Positions 60,169 through 64,000 of a stretch of 64,000 nt of DNA are shown here, one piece after another. The notes under the pieces were generated by a model. It was not told where the DNA came from. It ran no database searches and saw only the letters and a list, made by a program, of their open reading frames with translations. Source of the DNA: Streptomyces minutiscleroticus (GTDB lineage: Bacteria; Actinomycetota; Actinomycetes; Streptomycetales; Streptomycetaceae); contig NZ_BMVU01000012.1 in assembly GCF_014650875.1 (NCBI RefSeq), positions 104,382 to 168,381 of the forward strand. Reading direction: 5' to 3'. The position numbers and the translations under genes were made by a program. The first letter of the stretch is position 1. Each line of letters opens with the position of its first letter.

Positions 60169-61626
60169 ATGTCCTTCTTCACTGACCTGGCCCACCAGTT
60201 CATCGACGGGAAGTGGCGCAGCGGAAGCGGGTCCTGGGACATCATCGACTTCAACCCCTACAACGGGGAGAAGTTGGCTGCCCTGACCGTCGCGACCGTC
60301 GCCGAGGTCGACGACGCCTACCGGGCGGCTGCACGTGCACAGACGTCCTGGGCCGCGGCCACCGCCGACAGCCGGTGCGAGGTCGTCGAGCGGGCCGTGC
60401 GCGTCATCGAGCGCCACCGGGCCGACATCATCGAGGCGATCATCGACGAACTGGGCGGCACCCGGGCCAAGGCGGAGTACGAGGTCGCGGCCGCGCTGCA
60501 GTTCCTGCGGGAGGCGGTGCTGCTGGCCATGCGGCCCATGGGAGAGGTCCTGCCGTCGGTGCGCGCCGGCGCGGAGAACCGCGTCCTGCGCTTACCCGTC
60601 GGCGTGGTCGCGGTCATCAGCCCCTTCAACTTCCCCTTCCTGATCACCCTGAAGACGGTGGCGCCGGCGCTGGCGCTGGGCAACGCGGTGGTCATCAAGC
60701 CCAACCAGAACACCCCGATCGTCGGCGGCTGCCTGATCGCCAAGATCTTCGAGGACGCGGGACTGCCCCCGGGGCTGCTGAACGTCGTCGTGACGGACAT
60801 CGCCGAGGTCGGTGACTCGCTGATCGAGCACCCCGTGCCGAAGGTCGTCTCGTTCGCCGGGTCCGACCGTGTGGGACGCCACGTGGGCGCGGTGACCGCC
60901 AGCCACTTCAAGCGCTCGATCCTCCAGCTCAGCGGCAACAGCGCCCTGGTCGTCCTCGACGACGCCGACCTCGGCTACGCGGTCGACGCGGCCGTCTGGA
61001 GCCGCTTCGCCTACCAGGGACAGCTGTGCATGGCCGCCAACCGCATCCTGGTGCACCGCTCCGTGCGGGAGGAGTTCACGCAGAGGTTCGTCGCCCGGGT
61101 CAAGGAGCTGCGGACCGGCGACCCGCACGACCCCGAGACGCACATCGGGCCGGTCATCGACACCTTCCAGGCCGAAGCGCTCACCGCCCTCGTCAAGCAG
61201 GCGCTCGCGGAGGGCGCCACCGCCCTCGTCCGGGGGAAGACCTACGGCAACCTCGTCGAGCCGACCGTGCTCACCGACCTGCCGGCCGACTCGCCCCTGC
61301 TGCGCCAGGAGATCTTCGGCCCGGTGGCGCTGCTCGTCCCGTTCGACGACGAGGAGGAGGCCGTGCGCCTCGTCAACGACACCCCGTACGGGCTCAGCGG
61401 CGCCGTGCACACGGGGAACGTGGAGCGCGGGGTGAAGTTCGCCGAGCGGATCGAGGCCGGGATGTTCCACGTGAACGACGGCACCCTGCACGACGAGCCC
61501 ATGGTGCCCTTCGGCGGCGAGAAGGCCTCCGGGTACGGGCGGCTGAACGGCGAGGCGACGGTGGAGGCCTTCACCACACGCAAGTGGATCTCCGTGCAGC
61601 ACGCCAGGACCGCGTTCCCCTTCTGA
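60169..61626 (+). CDS. Aldehyde dehydrogenase, catalytic Glu replaced
   Basis: The 485-residue enzyme has the ALDH fold with SPFNFPF, NAVVIKPNQNTP, FAGSDRVG at the NAD site and catalytic Cys287 in GQLCMAANR. The residue that is normally the general base in ELGG is Gln253 (LQLSGN), exactly 34 positions before the cysteine as in ALDH2. It is closest to benzaldehyde/vanillin-type dehydrogenases. ATG 60169 has GGGG 6 bases upstream; ATG 60145 is possible. It follows the XRE gene by 65 bp. Confidence 0.88.
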   Translation: MSFFTDLAHQFIDGKWRSGSGSWDIIDFNPYNGEKLAALTVATVAEVDDAYRAAARAQTSWAAATADSRCEVVERAVRVIERHRADIIEAIIDELGGTRAKAEYEVAAALQFLREAVLLAMRPMGEVLPSVRAGAENRVLRLPVGVVAVISPFNFPFLITLKTVAPALALGNAVVIKPNQNTPIVGGCLIAKIFEDAGLPPGLLNVVVTDIAEVGDSLIEHPVPKVVSFAGSDRVGRHVGAVTASHFKRSILQLSGNSALVVLDDADLGYAVDAAVWSRFAYQGQLCMAANRILVHRSVREEFTQRFVARVKELRTGDPHDPETHIGPVIDTFQAEALTALVKQALAEGATALVRGKTYGNLVEPTVLTDLPADSPLLRQEIFGPVALLVPFDDEEEAVRLVNDTPYGLSGAVHTGNVERGVKFAERIEAGMFHVNDGTLHDEPMVPFGGEKASGYGRLNGEATVEAFTTRKWISVQHARTAFPF

Positions 61627-61637
61627 CCCGCCCCGCG

Positions 61638-61658
61638 GCCCCTCCCTCCTGGAGGGGC
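61638..61658. terminator. Hairpin after the aldehyde dehydrogenase gene
   Basis: GCCCCTCC (61638-61645) pairs with GGAGGGGC (61651-61658) around a 5-nt loop, 12 bp after the stop codon. Confidence 0.7.
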
Positions 61659-61667
61659 GCCCCGGAC

Positions 61668-61698
61668 TTGCACCTCACGTGACGTGAGGGCCCAGGCT
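61668..61698 (+). promoter_or_regulatory. MerR-type promoter with 19-bp spacer
   Basis: TTGCAC (61668-61673) and CAGGCT (61693-61698) are separated by 19 bp, the stretched spacing activated by MerR proteins. The spacer contains the perfect palindrome CCTCACGT-G-ACGTGAGG (61673-61689). Confidence 0.82.
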
Positions 61699-61731
61699 GG
61701 GGCGCGTACCGCACAGGAGGGAGCGGAGGAG

Positions 61732-62502
61732 ATGAGCCACTCCGTGGGACAGGTCGCCGGGTTCGCCGGGGTCACGGTGCGCACGCTGCACCACTACGAC
61801 GAGATCGGGCTGCTCGTACCGAGTGAGCGCACCCCCGCCGGACACCGGCGCTACGGTGACGCCGACCTCGACCGGCTGCAGCAGATCCTGTTCTACCGGG
61901 AGCTCGGCTTCCCGCTCGACGAGGTCGCCGCGCTGCTCGACGACCGGGAGACCGGCCGGATCGACCCGCGCGAGCATCTGCGCAGGCAGCACGGCCTGCT
62001 GCTCGCCCGGATCGAGAAGCTGCAGCGGATGGCGGCGGCCGTGGAACGCGCCATGGAGGCACGCACGATGGGCATCAGACTCACACCGGAGGAGAAGTTC
62101 GAGGTCTTCGGGGGCAAGGACCCCGAGGAGCACGCCGAGGAGGCCGAGCGCCGCTGGGGCGGCACGCAGGAGTACGCGGAGTCGCAGCGCCGCGCGGCCC
62201 GCTACTCCAAGGACGACTGGAAGCGCATGCAGGCGGAGGCCGAGGACTGGGGCGGGCGCTACGCCGCCCTCGTGGAGGCCGGCGAGCCGCCGGCCGGGGA
62301 GCGGGCGATGGACCTCGCCGAGGACCACCGGCGGCACATCTCCCGGTGGTTCTACGACTGCTCGTACGACATGCACCGCTGCCTCGGCGGCATGTACGTG
62401 GCCGACGAGCGGTTCAAGGAGTTCTACGACTCCATGCGGCCGGGGCTCGCCGAGCACCTGCGGGACGCGATCACGGCGAACGCGGCGCGGCACGGAATGT
62501 GA
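61732..62502 (+). CDS. TipA-type MerR family regulator
   Basis: The 256-residue protein has an N-terminal MerR HTH (VGQVAGFAGVTVRTLHHYDE with RYGDADLDRLQQI), a coiled-coil dimerisation helix (about 75-120) and a C-terminal TipAS domain (about 125-256) that in TipA binds thiopeptide antibiotics. It probably activates its own promoter from the operator at 61673-61689. GGAGG lies just upstream of the ATG. Drug ligand unknown. Confidence 0.92.
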   Translation: MSHSVGQVAGFAGVTVRTLHHYDEIGLLVPSERTPAGHRRYGDADLDRLQQILFYRELGFPLDEVAALLDDRETGRIDPREHLRRQHGLLLARIEKLQRMAAAVERAMEARTMGIRLTPEEKFEVFGGKDPEEHAEEAERRWGGTQEYAESQRRAARYSKDDWKRMQAEAEDWGGRYAALVEAGEPPAGERAMDLAEDHRRHISRWFYDCSYDMHRCLGGMYVADERFKEFYDSMRPGLAEHLRDAITANAARHGM

Positions 62503-62796
62503 TCCGAGGGGACGGGGGAGCGGAGGAGCCAGGGGGATCAGGGGAGCCGGAGGACCTGGGAAGGCCCGGAGGACCGGGGGAGGGCATCCGGGCGCGCAGG
62601 GGGCCGCGCCGGGGTGCCCGGCGGGGACCGGGAGACCCACAGCCGTGTCCCAGGTGGGCCACAGACGGCCCCGAGGTCGCCCTTGGAACCTGGTGCTGCC
62701 ATCCTGCGTTGGTAGTTTTGATCGGCGGCCGCCCCGGCCGGCCGAGGCCGCCGTGCCCTCGTCTCCCCCGCCCCCTCACCCAGGAGTCCGGAACTG

Positions 62797-63957
62797 ATGG
62801 AGCTTGCCCTCGGACCAAGCTGGCTGGATCCGGACTACTTGCTGAACTCCTTCGGCATCTGGGGACTGCTGCTCATCGTCTTCGCCGAGTCCGGTCTGCT
62901 GATCGGCTTCTTCCTGCCGGGCGACTCGCTGCTGTTCACGGCGGGCATGCTGATCACCTCCGGCACGCTGGACTTCCCGCTGTGGGGGGCCATCGCCCTG
63001 ATCTGCCTCGCCGCGGTCCTCGGCGACCAGGCGGGCTACATGTTCGGCAAGAAGGTCGGCCCCTCGCTCTTCACACGCCCCGACTCCCGCCTGTTCAAGC
63101 AGGAGAACGTGGCCAAGGCGCACGAGTTCTTCGAGAAGCACGGCCCGAAGTCGCTGATCCTGGCCCGCTTCGTGCCCGTCGTGCGCACGTTCACGCCGAT
63201 CATCGCCGGCGTCAGCGGCATGAGGTACCGCTCGTTCCTGATCTTCAACGTGGTCGGCGGCGTCCTCTGGGGCGCGGGCGTCACACTGCTCGGCTCCTGG
63301 CTCGGCCAGGTGGACTTCGTCAAGGAGAACATCGAGGCGATCCTGATCCTGATCGTCCTCGTCTCCGTGGTGCCGATCGTCATCGAGTTCCTGCGGGCGC
63401 GCGGCAAGGCGAAGAAGGAGGGCGGCGCCGCGGACGACGCCGGGGACGGCCCGCGGCAGGACGCCGCGCCGTACGACCGGCAGCAGGCCCCCTACGGCGA
63501 CGACCCGCACCACCAGCAGCCGCACTACGGGAACCAGTACCAGCAGCCGCAGCAGGGGCAGCAGCAGTCCCCGTCGCCCTACGGCGGCCCGCAGCAGGGG
63601 CACCAGCAGCCCTACTACGGCGACCCGCACCAGCAGCAGGCGCAGCAGCAGCCGTACTACGGGAACCAGTACCAGCAGCCCCAGCAGCAGTACTACGGCC
63701 ACCAGCAGCAGGCCCAGCAGCCGCAGCAGCAGCCGTACTACGGCGAGCAGTACCAGCAGGGACAGCAGGCCCCGCAGCCCCAGCAGCCGTACTACGGCCA
63801 CCAGCAGCAGCCGCAGCAGCAGCCGTACTACGGTGAGCAGTACCAGCAGGGACAGCAGGCCCCGCAGCCCCAGCAGCCGTACTACGGCGACCGGCAGCAG
63901 CCGCAGCACCCGCAGCAGCAGTACCCGGACCAGGGCGGGCACCACGCCGACCGCTGA
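62797..63957 (+). CDS. DedA family membrane protein with Q/Y-rich tail
   Basis: The first about 205 residues are a full DedA protein: SGLLIGFFLPGDSLLFTAG, GDQAGYMFGKKVG, and the conserved FVPVVRTFTPIIAGVSGM. DedA proteins are lipid scramblases or transporters in the membrane. The remaining 180 residues form a cytoplasmic tail of QQPYYG and QYQQ repeats, ending in two near-identical 90-bp units (63721 and 63811). The usual DedA length is about 200-220 residues. Confidence 0.92.
   Translation: MELALGPSWLDPDYLLNSFGIWGLLLIVFAESGLLIGFFLPGDSLLFTAGMLITSGTLDFPLWGAIALICLAAVLGDQAGYMFGKKVGPSLFTRPDSRLFKQENVAKAHEFFEKHGPKSLILARFVPVVRTFTPIIAGVSGMRYRSFLIFNVVGGVLWGAGVTLLGSWLGQVDFVKENIEAILILIVLVSVVPIVIEFLRARGKAKKEGGAADDAGDGPRQDAAPYDRQQAPYGDDPHHQQPHYGNQYQQPQQGQQQSPSPYGGPQQGHQQPYYGDPHQQQAQQQPYYGNQYQQPQQQYYGHQQQAQQPQQQPYYGEQYQQGQQAPQPQQPYYGHQQQPQQQPYYGEQYQQGQQAPQPQQPYYGDRQQPQHPQQQYPDQGGHHADR
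63721..63900 (+). repeat. 90-bp duplicated Q/Y repeat in the DedA tail
   Basis: The DNA unit starting at 63721 recurs at 63811 with only a few changes over 80 bp. It encodes QQPYYGEQYQQGQQAPQPQQ-type sequence. Confidence 0.85.
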
Positions 63958-63983
63958 GCGGACGACGGAACGCGTGCGGCGCG

Positions 63984-64000
63984 GCACCCCGAAGGGGTGC
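63984..64000 (+). terminator. Hairpin after the DedA gene
   Basis: GCACCCC (63984-63990) pairs with GGGGTGC (63994-64000) around GAA, 27 bp after the DedA stop and at the window edge. Confidence 0.75.

Noticed and set aside
60330..60339. Third TGCACGTGCA palindrome as part of the WhiJ-type operator set
   Set aside because: It lies inside the aldehyde dehydrogenase coding region and lacks the flanking GATGCA-N6 part shared by the two intergenic copies.

Overview
The window is very GC-rich actinobacterial DNA and almost certainly a piece of a Streptomyces chromosome core. The evidence is extreme third-position GC, GTG and TTG starts, ATGA and GTGA stop-start overlaps, and marker genes: bldG with its anti-sigma partner, Crp, a Tad locus with an adjacent 6C RNA, TopA with a Lys/Ala tail, a membrane-fused thymidylate kinase, an AfsR-like regulator and a WhiJ-type XRE/DUF397/ATPase cluster. 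From memory, gene order resembles S. coelicolor from about SCO3578 down to SCO3540, then a jump to genes near SCO3434-SCO3424. No database search was run. No insertion sequence, prophage or CRISPR array was seen.

Region 1 (1-10.5 kb) is housekeeping and stress: RidA, a Nudix and metallo-beta-lactamase pair, Crp, endonuclease III with a histone-H1-like N-terminal extension, a CoA-type Nudix, a MarP-like membrane protease, an epoxide-hydrolase-like enzyme coupled to a holin-like membrane protein, and NhaA with a calcium-loop-like tail. Region 2 (10.7-19.6 kb) holds acetyl-CoA synthetase, a SulP transporter fused to beta-carbonic anhydrase, a deacetylase-like lipoprotein, a CooC/ArsA-like ATPase and a degenerate Fic-like protein whose start codon lies inside a 20-bp palindrome. 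Region 3 (19.6-26.6 kb) has a HAD hydrolase, a 6C small RNA, and a tightly overlapping Tad operon: TadZ, TadA, TadB, TadC, a Flp-like pilin and two TadE-type pseudopilins.

Region 4 (26.8-48.2 kb) contains a MrfA-like helicase diverging from bldG and its ATPase partner, a K+-independent proton pyrophosphatase, a lipoprotein, a methyltransferase, topA, the MFS-like/thymidylate kinase/coiled-coil fusion, DNA polymerase III delta prime, a secreted S33 peptidase, tRNA-Thr(CGT) and a glycosyltransferase. Region 5 (48.2-64 kb) contains an AfsR-like regulator, a PolA-like exonuclease/polymerase, a protein combining an HTH with a Clp N-terminal domain and twin operators over its own leaderless promoter, DUF2786, a cysteine-free L33/L31 pair, a WhiJ-type cluster with two copies of a 27-bp operator, an aldehyde dehydrogenase lacking the usual catalytic Glu, a TipA-type MerR regulator with a 19-bp-spacer promoter, and a DedA protein with a Q/Y-rich repeat tail.

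Two themes recur. Many gaps between genes are filled by GC-rich minisatellites or long perfect hairpins. Several promoters place a -10 box 6-7 bases before the start codon, suggesting leaderless transcripts. The strongest candidates for new biology are the twin operators of the WhiJ-type locus and the self-operator of the HTH-ClpN protein.
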